Position numbers and translations under genes: made by a program. Shown here piece after piece: positions 8,670 to 17,964 of a DNA stretch of 58,066 nucleotides (within the stretch, counting starts at the first letter, position 1; each line of letters opens with the position of its first letter). The notes below the pieces were generated by a model. The model ran no database searches and had not been told where the DNA came from. It saw only the letters and a program-made list of their open reading frames with translations. This DNA comes from an uncultured Hyphomicrobiales bacterium (GTDB lineage Bacteria > Pseudomonadota > Alphaproteobacteria > Rhizobiales > Xanthobacteraceae). The stretch spans positions 1-58,066 of the forward strand of contig CAIRGJ010000037.1 of NCBI GenBank assembly GCA_903878085.1, given 5' to 3'.

Positions 8670-9764
8670 TCACTCGCCGGCGTCGATAATAGCGATGCAA
8701 GGGCCGCCGCCCGGAGGGCCCTGATGCATGGCATCGACCGAGACGAACACCGCCGCATCGCCAATGGCAGCCGCCGCGACCCCGCCCACCGCCGCTTTGA
8801 TGTGGCGGTGCCAGGATACGTCGGAATCGTCGAGCATGATCTGGCGCCGGCCGCGCAACTTGCCGGTCCGATCCGCCTCGCATTTCATGAAGCAATTCAC
8901 GAGCTTACCGTTGAGGTCGCTGGCCCGCGGCCGGTCCGGCAGTGCGAGCCCGGCGTTACGGATCGAATCGTAGATGCCGTCGATATCGAGGGCATCCTTC
9001 ATGACCGAATGACCTATTTTGTACCGCCCGCCGGCACCCCGCTTGTTGCCCAAGAGAACAATTTGCGCCTGCGTCAATTCGACGCCGGACGAGCAAGAGG
9101 CGACCGACGAATAGAGGTCGAGGTTTTTGCAGATCTCTTCGGCTTTCGGCATGGCGATCTCGCCGAGCGCCACCGCGATGCCGAGCGCCGTGGTGCCGTT
9201 CGACACACCCATGGAGTCGTGAACTTCGCAGAACAAGGTCTGATGCCGCGATTCCGCGTCGCGAACCGACTCGACGGTCAGCAGCGGCGTCTTGGTCTGG
9301 ACGTAATGCACGTCCTTCGGATCGCCGATGCCGGCGTCCTTCATCGCCGCCTTCACCGCCACCGCCACCTTCTCCACCATCGCGATGCGGCCAATATCTT
9401 CCGGCAGCAGTTCGGCACTGAGTGCAGTGCCGATGACGAGGCGTGATTTGTCAGCCGGGCCGGTCTTGTCATTGCGCGCGAATACGGTGGCATGTGGCGT
9501 GATCACGCCATCGCATCCGCCAGACCACACCATCGGCACGTTGTGGATCTCGGCCTCGCTGCGCTTGCCGTGCTTCATCAGCACGCGGCGGAAAGCCTGG
9601 TCGGCGAGAATGCGGGTGAAATCGTTCACCCCGCCATTGCCTTCGGTCTTGCCGACAACGGCAATCACCTGATCGGCGGCAAACGTGCCGGCCTTGATCA
9701 GGTCCTCCAGGCCGGTGGCGTCCTGGACGGTTTTCAGTTCGATTTTCGCGACTTCAATGGCCAT
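8670..9764 (-). CDS. ring-opening amidohydrolase (barbiturase / cyanuric acid hydrolase family)
   Basis: 364 residues, the family's usual length. Three Lys-Ser pairs fit the threefold-symmetric active site of the AtzD/TrzD/barbiturase family: K39 (VGKTEGN) with S81 (WSGGCDG), K158 (QTKTP) with S226 (SCSSGVEL), and K294 (FMKCEAD) with S342 (FVSVDA). The C-terminal HQGPPGGGP is a family hallmark. Members hydrolyse cyanuric acid to carboxybiuret or barbiturate to ureidomalonate; the sequence alone does not separate the two. It starts 16 bp after hyuB and precedes an ABC importer. A downstream amidase in the same operon favours the barbiturate-type route (inference). Confidence 0.92.
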   Translation of the reverse strand: MAIEVAKIELKTVQDATGLEDLIKAGTFAADQVIAVVGKTEGNGGVNDFTRILADQAFRRVLMKHGKRSEAEIHNVPMVWSGGCDGVITPHATVFARNDKTGPADKSRLVIGTALSAELLPEDIGRIAMVEKVAVAVKAAMKDAGIGDPKDVHYVQTKTPLLTVESVRDAESRHQTLFCEVHDSMGVSNGTTALGIAVALGEIAMPKAEEICKNLDLYSSVASCSSGVELTQAQIVLLGNKRGAGGRYKIGHSVMKDALDIDGIYDSIRNAGLALPDRPRASDLNGKLVNCFMKCEADRTGKLRGRRQIMLDDSDVSWHRHIKAAVGGVAAAAIGDAAVFVSVDAMHQGPPGGGPCIAIIDAGE

Positions 9765-9780
9765 TGCTTCATTTCCTGAA

Positions 9781-11673
9781 CTAACGCATGCGCGGTTCGC
9801 ATTCCCCGCGCATCATTTTCTCGAATCCCGCACCGCGGTCGATCATGGGCAGTTTAGCCGTCCGCTTGGACAACATCGCCGCGCGCAGCTTCATCGTGGC
9901 GGCGCCATCGACGGCGCTGCCCTCGGCATCCTGGACCAGAACGACGCCATAGTCATCGTGCGCGCGCTGCACCGAGACCCGGCCCTCGATCACATCCTTG
10001 AGCACGAATTCCGGCTCGCGCTCGAGCGGATTGCCCCAGCCGCCGCCGCCCGTGGTTACCACCCGGACCACCTGTCCGCTCAGCACGCTTTCGCCGTCCA
10101 CCAGCCCGCCGAGATCGACGGCGGCGCCTTCGGCGTCGACGGTCACGCAGAACGGCTGGCCGGCCTTGCCGCCGTTGAGACCATAGCAACCGAGCCGGAC
10201 ACGGTCGGCGGTAACAATGGTGCGGCAATCGACCAGCGCACGGTAGTGCTTCTCATAGCCCTGTCCGCCGCGGCGCATGCCCGCGCCGCCGGAATCGGTG
10301 CGCAACGCCAGTTTCTCGACCAGCAGCGGAAACCGCGTCTCGGTGAATTCCGCCGGCTGATTGCGCGAGTCCGGCACGATGTGAATGGCGTCATTGCCAT
10401 CGGCGTAATAGCGCCCGCCGGAGCCGCCGCCGAGCACTTCGCGCGACAGAAACGGCTTGCCGTTCGCGTCATTACCGAAAAATCCCGTGTAGCGGATGGT
10501 TTCCTGATCCGCCGGCATGCGCCCATCGACCGCCTGCGCCACGACCCCGGCGAGCAGGCCGAGGCAGCGTAACAGCACGAACGAGCGTGCGTTGGTCGCC
10601 GCCGGCCATACCGGCGTGATCAGCGTACCTTTCGGCGGGAAGATAATGTCGAAGACCTCGCAGACGCCTTCGTTGACGTGGATTTCGGCGGCGCGCTCCG
10701 GCGTATCGGCGAGATTACGCAAGATCGGCGCGATCCATTTGATCAGAAAGGCGCCGTCGGCATAATCCGCCGGCCAGTTGATCGGACCGCTCGATTGCGG
10801 ATCGGTGCCGTTGAAGTCGAGCGTGATCCGCCCGCCCTTCTTGATCATCTTCAGCGCGATCTTGTGCAGCTTGGGGTCGGTGACGCCGTCATGTTCGACG
10901 TAATCTTCCCACGAATATTCGCCATCGGCGATCTTGGCGAGCAACTCGTTGCGATAGATGTCGCGACATTTGTCGAGGATCGTCTGGAAGCAGGCCTCGA
11001 TTTGCGTCCGGCCGAACCGCTCGAACAGTCCGGCCATGCGCCGCGCGCCCATGATACAGGCCTGCACTTCCGAATCGATGTCCGCATTGAGCATTTCCGG
11101 CACGCGCGTGTTGCGGCGCAGGATGGTGAACACAGAGTCGTTGCGCACGCCCTCGCTGTAGAGCTTGACGGGCGGGATCGCGAGGCCCTCTTCGAACACC
11201 GTCACCGCCGTGCCCGGCATCGAGCCCGGCACGCGGCCGCCGACGTCGTCGTGATGGCCGAAGGCCTGGATGTAGGCAACCACCTCGCCCTCATGAAACA
11301 CCGGCACCGTGCTGCACAGATCGGGCAGATGCCCAATCGAACCTTCGGTGAGATAGGTGTCGTTCATCAGGAAGACGTCGCCCTGCTTCATGGTCTCGGG
11401 CGGAAAGTCACGTACCACCGCGTTCGGCATCGCCGAATAAGATCGCCCGGTCAGCTTGCGGCAATAGCGGTCGAACAGGCCGACGCGATAGTCGTGCGCC
11501 TCGCGGATCATCGGGGAGCGTGCCGTGCGCTCGATGGCGAATTCGATTTCGGCTTCGATTGAATTAAGCGTGCCTTCGACGATCTGCAGAATAATCGGAT
11601 CGACCGCAGTAACAGCAGCCTTCGGCGCGGTCGGCCACGGTTTGGCATGTACGGATGGCGCTTGAATGTTCAT
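9781..11673 (-). CDS. hyuB: hydantoinase B / oxoprolinase-type subunit
   Basis: 630 residues. It shows HyuB family features: [11 protein letters not shown] (about 120), [14 protein letters not shown] (about 168-181), and the Gly-rich [12 protein letters not shown] and [11 protein letters not shown] near the C-terminus. With HyuA this makes an ATP-dependent hydantoinase / N-methylhydantoinase / 5-oxoprolinase-type enzyme that opens a cyclic amide. The ATG overlaps the HyuA stop by 4 bp, the usual coupling of the two subunits. The substrate is not readable; the neighbouring ring-opening enzyme suggests a five- or six-membered ureide or imide. Confidence 0.92.
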   Translation of the reverse strand: MNIQAPSVHAKPWPTAPKAAVTAVDPIILQIVEGTLNSIEAEIEFAIERTARSPMIREAHDYRVGLFDRYCRKLTGRSYSAMPNAVVRDFPPETMKQGDVFLMNDTYLTEGSIGHLPDLCSTVPVFHEGEVVAYIQAFGHHDDVGGRVPGSMPGTAVTVFEEGLAIPPVKLYSEGVRNDSVFTILRRNTRVPEMLNADIDSEVQACIMGARRMAGLFERFGRTQIEACFQTILDKCRDIYRNELLAKIADGEYSWEDYVEHDGVTDPKLHKIALKMIKKGGRITLDFNGTDPQSSGPINWPADYADGAFLIKWIAPILRNLADTPERAAEIHVNEGVCEVFDIIFPPKGTLITPVWPAATNARSFVLLRCLGLLAGVVAQAVDGRMPADQETIRYTGFFGNDANGKPFLSREVLGGGSGGRYYADGNDAIHIVPDSRNQPAEFTETRFPLLVEKLALRTDSGGAGMRRGGQGYEKHYRALVDCRTIVTADRVRLGCYGLNGGKAGQPFCVTVDAEGAAVDLGGLVDGESVLSGQVVRVVTTGGGGWGNPLEREPEFVLKDVIEGRVSVQRAHDDYGVVLVQDAEGSAVDGAATMKLRAAMLSKRTAKLPMIDRGAGFEKMMRGECEPRMR

Positions 11674-13748
11674 GGCGCAACGCCACCCAAAGAGACAATC
11701 AAAATGCCATAGGGATCGACTTCAAGATGTTGTCCTAGAAACACCACCGTGGTCGAGCCGAACTCTTCGACCACCGCCGGGCCTTCAAGCATGAAACCAG
11801 GCGGCAGCGTGTCGCGATCGTAGACCGGCGTGTCATGGAAAGCGCCTGAGAAATAAACCGGCCGCTTGCCCTTGAGTTCAGGCTTGGCGGTACCGGCGGC
11901 GAGCTTCGGCATGCTCGGCCGCTCGATCAGGCCGAAGCCGGACACGGTAAAGTTGACCAATTCGACCTTCTGCTGCCCAGCATAATTATAGCCGAAGGTG
12001 CGCAAGTGCGCGGTGTTGAAGGCATCGATCAGGCGCGCCAGAAACGTGCCATCGACCTCGCCGCCGGGCGCGGCGACGCGCACTTCCATCGACTGCCCGG
12101 CATAGCGGATATCGGCCTCGCGGGTGATGCGGATCTGTTCGCGCTTGATGCCGTCGCGCACCAGCGTATCGACCGCCTCACGTTCCAGCGCCGCATAATG
12201 CTTGGCGATGGCAGCGAGATCGACATTGTCCTCGTGCATTACTTTGGTGACGATGTGATCGGTGCGCCAGTCAACAGCAAGAAGTCCGAAGGCCGAAAGA
12301 TTGCCCGGGTTCGGCGGCACGATGCAGGCTTTCATGCCGAGCAATTCCATCACCGCCGCCGACTGCGCCGGTCCCGCGCCGCCGAACGACAGCAGCGCAA
12401 AGCCACGCGGGTCGATACCGCGCTGGATGGTCATCTGCCGGATGGCATTCGCCTGCGCCCAGTTGGCGATCTCGATGATGCCGTGCGCGAGTTGTTCCGC
12501 GCTCATGTTGCCGGGCAGCCGCTTGGCCAGCGCCGCGATGCCGGCACGGGCGCGCTCGACGTTGAGGGCGATGCCGCCGCCGATCAGCGCGGGCGGCAGG
12601 CGTCCGAGCACGACATTGGCGTCGGTAATGGCTGGCTCGTTGCCGCCATTCGGATAACACATCGGCCCCGGCTCGGCGCCAGCGCTGCGCGGGCCGACCT
12701 TGAGGTGGCCTTCCCGGCTGATCCAGGCAATCGAGCCGCCGCCGATGCCGATGGTGGCGATATCGATCATCGGAATGCGGACCGGGAATTGTCCGACCGA
12801 GCCGCCGTTTGTCAGATGCGGCTTGGCGTTTTCGATCAGGCAGAAATCGGTCGAGGTGCCGCCGGCATCGAGCGTGACCAGATCGGGAAAACCGGCGAGC
12901 TCGGCGATCACGGCGCTGCCCAGCGCTCCGGCCGCGGGCCCCGACAAGGCCGTCATGATCGGCTTCTTCACGACCTGCGATGCGCTGGCGACGCCGCCGC
13001 TCGATTGCATGATCAGGAAGGGCTTATCGCGCAGCTCAGGCCCGAGTTCGTCGTTGATCCGCTTGAGATAGCGGTCCATGTGCGGCTTGACGAAGGCATC
13101 GACCAGGGTGGTCACGGCGCGTTCGTATTCGCGGTATTCCGGCAGCACGACGCACGAGATGGATAGCGTCGCCTCCGGATATTCCTCAAGGATTATCTCC
13201 GAAACACGGCGTTCGTGGGCGTCATTGGCGTAGGAATGCATCAAACAAACGCCGATAGACTGCACCTTTTGCGTGTGGAAGAATTTCGCCGCCGCCCGGA
13301 CGCTGGCCTCGTCGAGCGGCCGAAGCTCTTCGCCACGGTAATTCATGCGCCCACCGACTTCGCGCACAAGTTGAAGCGGCACCAGCCGGTCGGGCTTCAC
13401 CCAGAAATAGGAATTGCCATACCCCTCCGGCACCGACTGCCGCGCTATCTCCAGAATATGCCGGAAACCTTCGGTCACAATCAGGCCGAGCGAGCGAATT
13501 TCGCCCTGCAATAGCGCGTTAGTGGCGACGGTCGTGCCATGCGCCATACCGAGGACGTCGCCGGGAGCGGCGTCGCCTGCCGCCAGGATCGCGTTGACCC
13601 CGCGCACCAGACCGATTGCGGGATTGGCCGGCGTCGAGGCGACTTTGGTGACGCGCATCGCGCCGGTTGTGGCGTCGACTGAAACGATGTCGGTGAAAGT
13701 GCCGCCGGTATCGATACCGACACGAAGGCGGGCCTTGTTATGCATCAT
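11670..13748 (-). CDS. hyuA: hydantoinase A / oxoprolinase-type ATPase subunit
   Basis: About 692 residues. The N-terminal phosphate-binding motif IDTGGTFTD, then AHGTTVATNALL, DAGGTSTDFCL and GPAAGALGS mark the HyuA ASKHA-type ATPase subunit. The open frame extends 16 codons further to a TTG at 13796. I prefer the tandem ATGs at 13748/13745 because family members begin about 10 residues before IDTGGTFTD. It pairs with HyuB by a 4-bp overlap. It is the first enzyme gene after lysR and directly follows a palindromic LysR-type box. Confidence 0.9.
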   Translation of the reverse strand: MMHNKARLRVGIDTGGTFTDIVSVDATTGAMRVTKVASTPANPAIGLVRGVNAILAAGDAAPGDVLGMAHGTTVATNALLQGEIRSLGLIVTEGFRHILEIARQSVPEGYGNSYFWVKPDRLVPLQLVREVGGRMNYRGEELRPLDEASVRAAAKFFHTQKVQSIGVCLMHSYANDAHERRVSEIILEEYPEATLSISCVVLPEYREYERAVTTLVDAFVKPHMDRYLKRINDELGPELRDKPFLIMQSSGGVASASQVVKKPIMTALSGPAAGALGSAVIAELAGFPDLVTLDAGGTSTDFCLIENAKPHLTNGGSVGQFPVRIPMIDIATIGIGGGSIAWISREGHLKVGPRSAGAEPGPMCYPNGGNEPAITDANVVLGRLPPALIGGGIALNVERARAGIAALAKRLPGNMSAEQLAHGIIEIANWAQANAIRQMTIQRGIDPRGFALLSFGGAGPAQSAAVMELLGMKACIVPPNPGNLSAFGLLAVDWRTDHIVTKVMHEDNVDLAAIAKHYAALEREAVDTLVRDGIKREQIRITREADIRYAGQSMEVRVAAPGGEVDGTFLARLIDAFNTAHLRTFGYNYAGQQKVELVNFTVSGFGLIERPSMPKLAAGTAKPELKGKRPVYFSGAFHDTPVYDRDTLPPGFMLEGPAVVEEFGSTTVVFLGQHLEVDPYGILIVSLGGVAP

Positions 13749-13804
13749 GCAGCCAGTATCGGCGGCATGCGGCGATTGAGTCAAAAACCCTTTCAAGATA
13801 GCAC

Positions 13805-13821
13805 TATCGGAGAAACCGATA
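13805..13821. promoter_or_regulatory. candidate LysR-type (T-N11-A) operator
   Basis: TATCGGAGAAACCGATA is a perfect inverted repeat with 6-bp arms and contains the classical T-N11-A core (TCGG...CCGA). It lies between the lysR stop and the hyuA start, the position expected for an activator site of the catabolic operon. Binding is inferred. Confidence 0.5.
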
Positions 13822-13844
13822 GGCCGGCTTGTGTATGTTATCGG

Positions 13845-14738
13845 CTAATCCTTGAGCGACTCACGCAGTGCCGTCAGAAACCCTTCTTTGCGGCGCGACA
13901 GCGCCTGGCGCCTGCGAAACAGCGACAGCGCAACGCTACGGGGCGGCGCAATCGACATTATTTTGAGGACGCCAAGTGCCACTTCATTGTCCGCGCAGGG
14001 TCGCGGCACGATGGCGATCCCCTTGCCCGATTGCACAATCGCTTTCATCGTCTCGATATTATCTGCAATCGCGAGAATATTCGGGCGAATGCCTAAATCG
14101 GTAAATAACGACAGCACTACCTGACCGTAGCCGACGGAGAGCTCGCTCATCACAATCGGCTCGGCTACCAGCCGTCCGACATCGATTGGCTGGCGCATTT
14201 TGGCAATCGGATGCTTCGGATGAGCAATCAATGCCATCTCGACCACCGCCAAGCGGTCAAACACCAAGCCGGCGGGCACGCGGTCCGGCTCCGACTCGAT
14301 GGCAATGCCGGCATCGATCCGTTCTTCATGCAGATCGTTGAAGACGCTCTTGGTCGGGGCGGTGAAAATCTCAAGCCGCGCGCCGGGCATCATTTCCTCG
14401 AGATTGCGAAACAGCCGCGGCATGAAAATCTGCGCCATGCCGGAACCCATGCCGATCGAAAACGTGTCGAGAATGGCACCGCGCAGCCGCCGCGCCGTAT
14501 CGGTGAGACTTAGCAAATCGCTGGCGATGCGCTCGGCCTCGTAAAGAAACGTCCGTCCGCGTTCAGTGAGATCGATGCCGCGTGCCGTGCGCCGGAAGAT
14601 CGGAAAGCCGGCTTCTTCCTCCAGCATCTTCACCTGTTCGCTGACCGCCGACTGCGAAATATTGAGGCGCTTGGCGGCTTTGGTGAAGCTGCGCTCCTTG
14701 GCTACCGAAAGGGCATATCGAATTTGGCGGAACTCCAA
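13845..14738 (-). CDS. LysR-family transcriptional regulator
   Basis: 297 residues. The N-terminal winged HTH reads FTKAAKRLNISQSAVSEQVK (about 18-37), followed by a periplasmic-binding-like effector domain typical of LTTRs. It sits upstream of, and in the same direction as, the hyuA-hyuB-ring-opening-ABC-amidase operon, rather than divergent as is more usual. It probably activates that operon in response to the ring substrate or a breakdown product (inference). The 162 bases upstream contain no gene. Confidence 0.92.
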   Translation of the reverse strand: MEFRQIRYALSVAKERSFTKAAKRLNISQSAVSEQVKMLEEEAGFPIFRRTARGIDLTERGRTFLYEAERIASDLLSLTDTARRLRGAILDTFSIGMGSGMAQIFMPRLFRNLEEMMPGARLEIFTAPTKSVFNDLHEERIDAGIAIESEPDRVPAGLVFDRLAVVEMALIAHPKHPIAKMRQPIDVGRLVAEPIVMSELSVGYGQVVLSLFTDLGIRPNILAIADNIETMKAIVQSGKGIAIVPRPCADNEVALGVLKIMSIAPPRSVALSLFRRRQALSRRKEGFLTALRESLKD

Positions 14739-14900
14739 GGATCGGTCCTCTGTTGATCATTGGATTTCACAACTAATAACTGAATATTGCAAATTTGTTC
14801 GCGCGGCGGCCGGCCGCCCGTTGGCGAGAAGCACTTCGGGAACCGAGCAGCCGTTCTAGTGCAATATCATCCAAGACCGTCGTGACGGTGACGACACGCG

Positions 14901-15842
14901 TCAGAATTTTACCCGCCCCGACAAAGTGCCGGTGTCGCCTTGCGTCGTGTTTTGCGCGTCAAACTCGCGATAGTATTTGGCCACCAGATTCATGGTTACA
15001 TCGTTCAAAACGAAGGTGTAGCTGGCGCCGGGACCGAGCGCGACGACCCGCAATTTGCGATCGCCGAGAATGGCGCCGGCGCCGCTGTCGGCAGTGAGTT
15101 GCTGCGCGTAATAGCCGACCAAGCCGAGCTTGAATTGCGGCGTCAGCATTTTGCCGGCTGCAAAATCGATGTGGGCCATGTTGCCGGACTGGTAATTCGT
15201 GGCGGTGTTCTTGAAATTGGTCACGTAGACCAGCGCGCCCGACAATTCCCAACCGGAATTCGTGTCGAAATAGGTGACGCCGAGTTGCGGCGACACAGCC
15301 CAAGCATTCCGGCCCGTGTTGGTGAGCCGGTTTTTGTCATAGGCCCCGCTCGGCGTCCAAATCGACGTCGAAATATTCCAATGCAGATAACCGGAATGCC
15401 AGCCAACGACCAAGGGCGTGACGACGACATCGTTGAAAGCGTCGAGGCTGCCGCTACGAATGGCGGCCGGTCTCGGAGCGGGCTGGACCACCGTTTGGTC
15501 GGCTTTGACATCCGAATAGGCGCCGCGCACCGAAAAGGCATAATCGCCGCCAAGAATTTGATACGGCGTGACGTAGGTCGCTCCCAGGACGTTGGCGATG
15601 GCCTTGAAATTGACGGTGAGTTGGCCTTGCGGAATCGTCGAGCGTTCGGTCCCGCTGTACATGTAGAAGTCTTGGCGTAATTGCAGCCCTTGCGGCGGCA
15701 ATACGCCGGTGAGGAAGTCGCGATAGCCCTTCAAATATGGACTTTGAACGCCTTCCATGGCGATCGCCGATGTGTCGATCGCAATGCCAATAAGAGGGAT
15801 CGCGATGACCCGCCAGAGCAAGTCGCTAAGCCGCCGATTCAT
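14901..15842 (-). CDS. outer-membrane transporter-like protein (SphA / phenol MetA-degradation family)
   Basis: 313 residues. A signal-peptide-like N-terminus (RVIAIPLIGIAIDTSAIAME) is followed by alternating beta-strand segments. The C-terminus GTLSGRVKF ends in an aromatic residue, typical of outer-membrane barrels. Residues such as ASYTFVLNDVTMNLVAKYY fit the family seen next to aromatic catabolic operons (PF13557-type). It may admit a hydrophobic or aromatic compound. It is transcribed toward lysR, 162 bp away, and whether it belongs to that operon is unclear. Confidence 0.72.
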   Translation of the reverse strand: MNRRLSDLLWRVIAIPLIGIAIDTSAIAMEGVQSPYLKGYRDFLTGVLPPQGLQLRQDFYMYSGTERSTIPQGQLTVNFKAIANVLGATYVTPYQILGGDYAFSVRGAYSDVKADQTVVQPAPRPAAIRSGSLDAFNDVVVTPLVVGWHSGYLHWNISTSIWTPSGAYDKNRLTNTGRNAWAVSPQLGVTYFDTNSGWELSGALVYVTNFKNTATNYQSGNMAHIDFAAGKMLTPQFKLGLVGYYAQQLTADSGAGAILGDRKLRVVALGPGASYTFVLNDVTMNLVAKYYREFDAQNTTQGDTGTLSGRVKF

Positions 15843-15947
15843 TACGCAACTCTATGTACGACGGCCCAAAGCAATGAATACAGGCGGTTGCAAAAACTCA
15901 GTCAGATCAATGTAACAGGAATATAGCAGCGGTAAAGGCTTACTGCC

Positions 15948-16823
15948 CTATACAACCGCTTCATCTTCGAAATCGGGCAGGCACGATGGCAGCAACAAGG
16001 TGATTTTCGTGCCTAGATTGAGCGGCTCCGTCATCAAGACGCCGCGTAGTTGCAGCGCCCGCCGCCGCATATTGCCGAGTCCGTGGCCGCCAATCGCCTC
16101 CGCAAACGGCCTGCCGTCGTTTTCGATCGAAAGTGCGGCTATGCCGTCCGGCGCCGTTGCGCCGCGGATGATAATCTTGCGCGCGGGTCCATGCTTGAGC
16201 GCGTTGGTGATCGCCTCCTGAAGGATGCGCAATACCGCGAGCGCATTGCCTGGTGTGACGCCGGACACTTCCGGCAAACTGGCAATCGAGCAGTCCAAGT
16301 CGATGCCAAGGCGCTGCAATTGAGGCATAAGGCGCTCGCGATCGCCGAGATCGAGCGAATAGATCACCAGCCGCAGGTCGTTCAAGGCCTCGCGAGCAGC
16401 AAGTTCGGTTGGCTTCTCGCCGGACCGCTCCGACAGGGCGATGATCGACACCAAGTGGCCGCTGATGCCGTCGTGCAGATCGTGAGTAAGCCGCTGACGC
16501 TCCTGTTCGCGAATGAGCTGGGCGGCTTCGATCCGCTCTTTGCGAGATAAGACGGCAAGCTCAGCCTCGCGTTCGGCCAGCGTGCGCTGGAGCGTTTCGT
16601 TCGCCCGATCGACGCGACCGAGGCTTACGCCCATGCGGCGCATCAGAACCGCTGCGAGCACCGCCAAGAAAAGCGGCCGTCCATATGGCGTCAACAAGAA
16701 TAACGGATGCGCCGGGAGCGTCGCCACGACGTAAACATCCCGGACCGAGAACCAGGTCCAAACGAAAAACGGCGCCAACAACAGACGTGCGTCGGCGTTT
16801 CTTTTCCAGATAGTGCCCCACAC
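15948..16823 (-). CDS. histidine kinase C-terminal part (HisKA_3 and ATPase domains)
   Basis: 291 residues from a GTG at 16823; the frame is open further upstream without a better start. Two hydrophobic segments precede a coiled coil (DRANETLQRTLAEREAELAV). The phosphoacceptor is in RLTHDLHDGISGHLV, the N box is LQEAITNALKHG and the G box GGHGLGNMRRRA. This is the NarX/DegS-like kinase class that pairs with LuxR-type regulators. It appears to be the 3' part of the disrupted gene 15948-17772. It could still be translated as a truncated kinase, but it lacks its sensory domain. Confidence 0.7.
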   Translation of the reverse strand: MWGTIWKRNADARLLLAPFFVWTWFSVRDVYVVATLPAHPLFLLTPYGRPLFLAVLAAVLMRRMGVSLGRVDRANETLQRTLAEREAELAVLSRKERIEAAQLIREQERQRLTHDLHDGISGHLVSIIALSERSGEKPTELAAREALNDLRLVIYSLDLGDRERLMPQLQRLGIDLDCSIASLPEVSGVTPGNALAVLRILQEAITNALKHGPARKIIIRGATAPDGIAALSIENDGRPFAEAIGGHGLGNMRRRALQLRGVLMTEPLNLGTKITLLLPSCLPDFEDEAVV

Positions 16824-17037
16824 AAGAATGGCCGTCGAGGACGTAATGCCAAGAGTCCAAAGGCGGCGGCACTGAGCGCGGAAATTGTTCTGGTGAGAGG
16901 GGAACCGAGGAATGCACAGATGAGACAGACGGACGTCACGGCAATAATCAAACCCAACAAAGCTCTCGGCGGACGCACATCAACCACCGCCCACGCTGTA
17001 CCGACGAGCAAAAGTCCCGCCGCCGGTATGACGGCAG

Positions 17038-17772
17038 TTAAATACGGCATGCAAGTTCAAAGCCTGGCTGGAACCCTAAGAGATTTCCGGTCGCACTAAT
17101 GAATGTCACGACACTCAAAGCTGCGAGCCAGGAAAACATCGTATCCTGGCGGCGCATAAAATACACAAGAATCAAGCCGATGCCCGTTAGGATATGCGCG
17201 CCAAATCCTATGGATTTCACATGTTCATCCAGGAAGAGCCGCCATTTGAAGAGCGGCGCCAACGAAGCTTCGCTGCCGAGATACAGTCGTGACAGATAAG
17301 TTGGAGTAACGGAGCGGCCAACTTGGAAAATGATCGCAAGTTGATTGCGGCCGGCGATGAGTACAGGGCGCGGCAAGTGAACGAGATCGGATGTGTTAGA
17401 GACGGGGCCAGTCCATAGCGCGGTTGAGACGCTGTCAAACAAGGTCTCACCGTTGAGCGCGAGCGATATGTGCCGGTTCAGCGTTGGAATGTAGAGAAAC
17501 AAGCCATCGTCGGGTACGGCCGATAATTCGAAGTGGATCCTATATCGTGCCGTCGCGGACTGGCTGAGCTGCGGATACATCGCATGCGGCAGAGCCACCT
17601 CCCTGCCATCCTCGCTGCCGAATTCGTAAACTGCATGATCGAGGACGATTGCATCCTGCGGCTCGGTTTGCTTCACAAAATCCGGTGCCGCGGCAAACGC
17701 CAATGTGGCGATCACCACCGCAGCCCAGCGGATGGAGCGGGTCCAGGTCACAGGAGGATCACAGAGCGGCAC
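17038..17772 (-). CDS. sensory N-terminal part of the disrupted histidine kinase
   Basis: 244 residues with an N-terminal hydrophobic segment (IRWAAVVIATLAFAAAP), then a beta-rich extracytoplasmic domain (about 30-170) resembling 7TMR-DISM/jelly-roll sensor modules, and then the first membrane spans (HILTGIGLILVYFM, WLAALSVVTFISATGNLLG). It ends abruptly at a TAA at 17038, while the next frame continues with membrane spans. It is best read as the first piece of a frameshifted kinase. Confidence 0.6.
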   Translation of the reverse strand: MPLCDPPVTWTRSIRWAAVVIATLAFAAAPDFVKQTEPQDAIVLDHAVYEFGSEDGREVALPHAMYPQLSQSATARYRIHFELSAVPDDGLFLYIPTLNRHISLALNGETLFDSVSTALWTGPVSNTSDLVHLPRPVLIAGRNQLAIIFQVGRSVTPTYLSRLYLGSEASLAPLFKWRLFLDEHVKSIGFGAHILTGIGLILVYFMRRQDTMFSWLAALSVVTFISATGNLLGFQPGFELACRI

Positions 17773-17964
17773 GAGGCATTAGCGGCATCGATGATTTCGC
17801 GCGTGTATCTGGCGCGCCTCCAATATTCCACGATACGCCCATCTGCCGTCCGATTCGGCAATAAAACACCTCAGAGGCTACGGCCTCATTTTAGACGCGC
17901 CGTTAATCGATCGGACGAAGGCGAAAAGATATTTATCGCGAGCCGCCGCAGGATCGCCCCCGGG

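Larger units (their letters stand above)
15948..17772 (-). pseudogene. sensor histidine kinase split by two frameshifts
   Basis: Read in three successive minus-strand frames, this stretch gives one logical protein. The first frame (17772-17038) holds a signal/TM, an extracytoplasmic sensory domain and the first membrane spans. The second (about 17050 to 16850) continues hydrophobic spans (VIPAAGLLLVGTAWAVVDV). The third (from about 16850 to 15948) holds the last spans, a coiled coil, a HisKA_3 dimerisation domain with HDLHDG and an ATPase domain. One shift lies near 17045, where the first frame stops at TAA, and one near 16860 in the GCC-rich stretch. Two shifts in one gene indicate decay or two assembly errors. 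An intact response regulator lies just upstream. Confidence 0.65.

Noticed and set aside
7533-9446. Long plus-strand open frame (637 codons) across the binding-protein and ring-opening amidohydrolase genes
   Set aside because: It crosses two well-supported minus-strand genes and their intergenic hairpin and has shadow-type composition.
13749-13796. TTG start giving a 16-residue N-terminal extension of HyuA
   Set aside because: The extension is not family-like, has no ribosome site and runs toward the palindromic operator; the tandem ATG at 13748 fits homologues better.
13804-13822. Terminator for lysR
   Set aside because: Stem of 7 bp without a T-run; it fits a LysR-type operator better.
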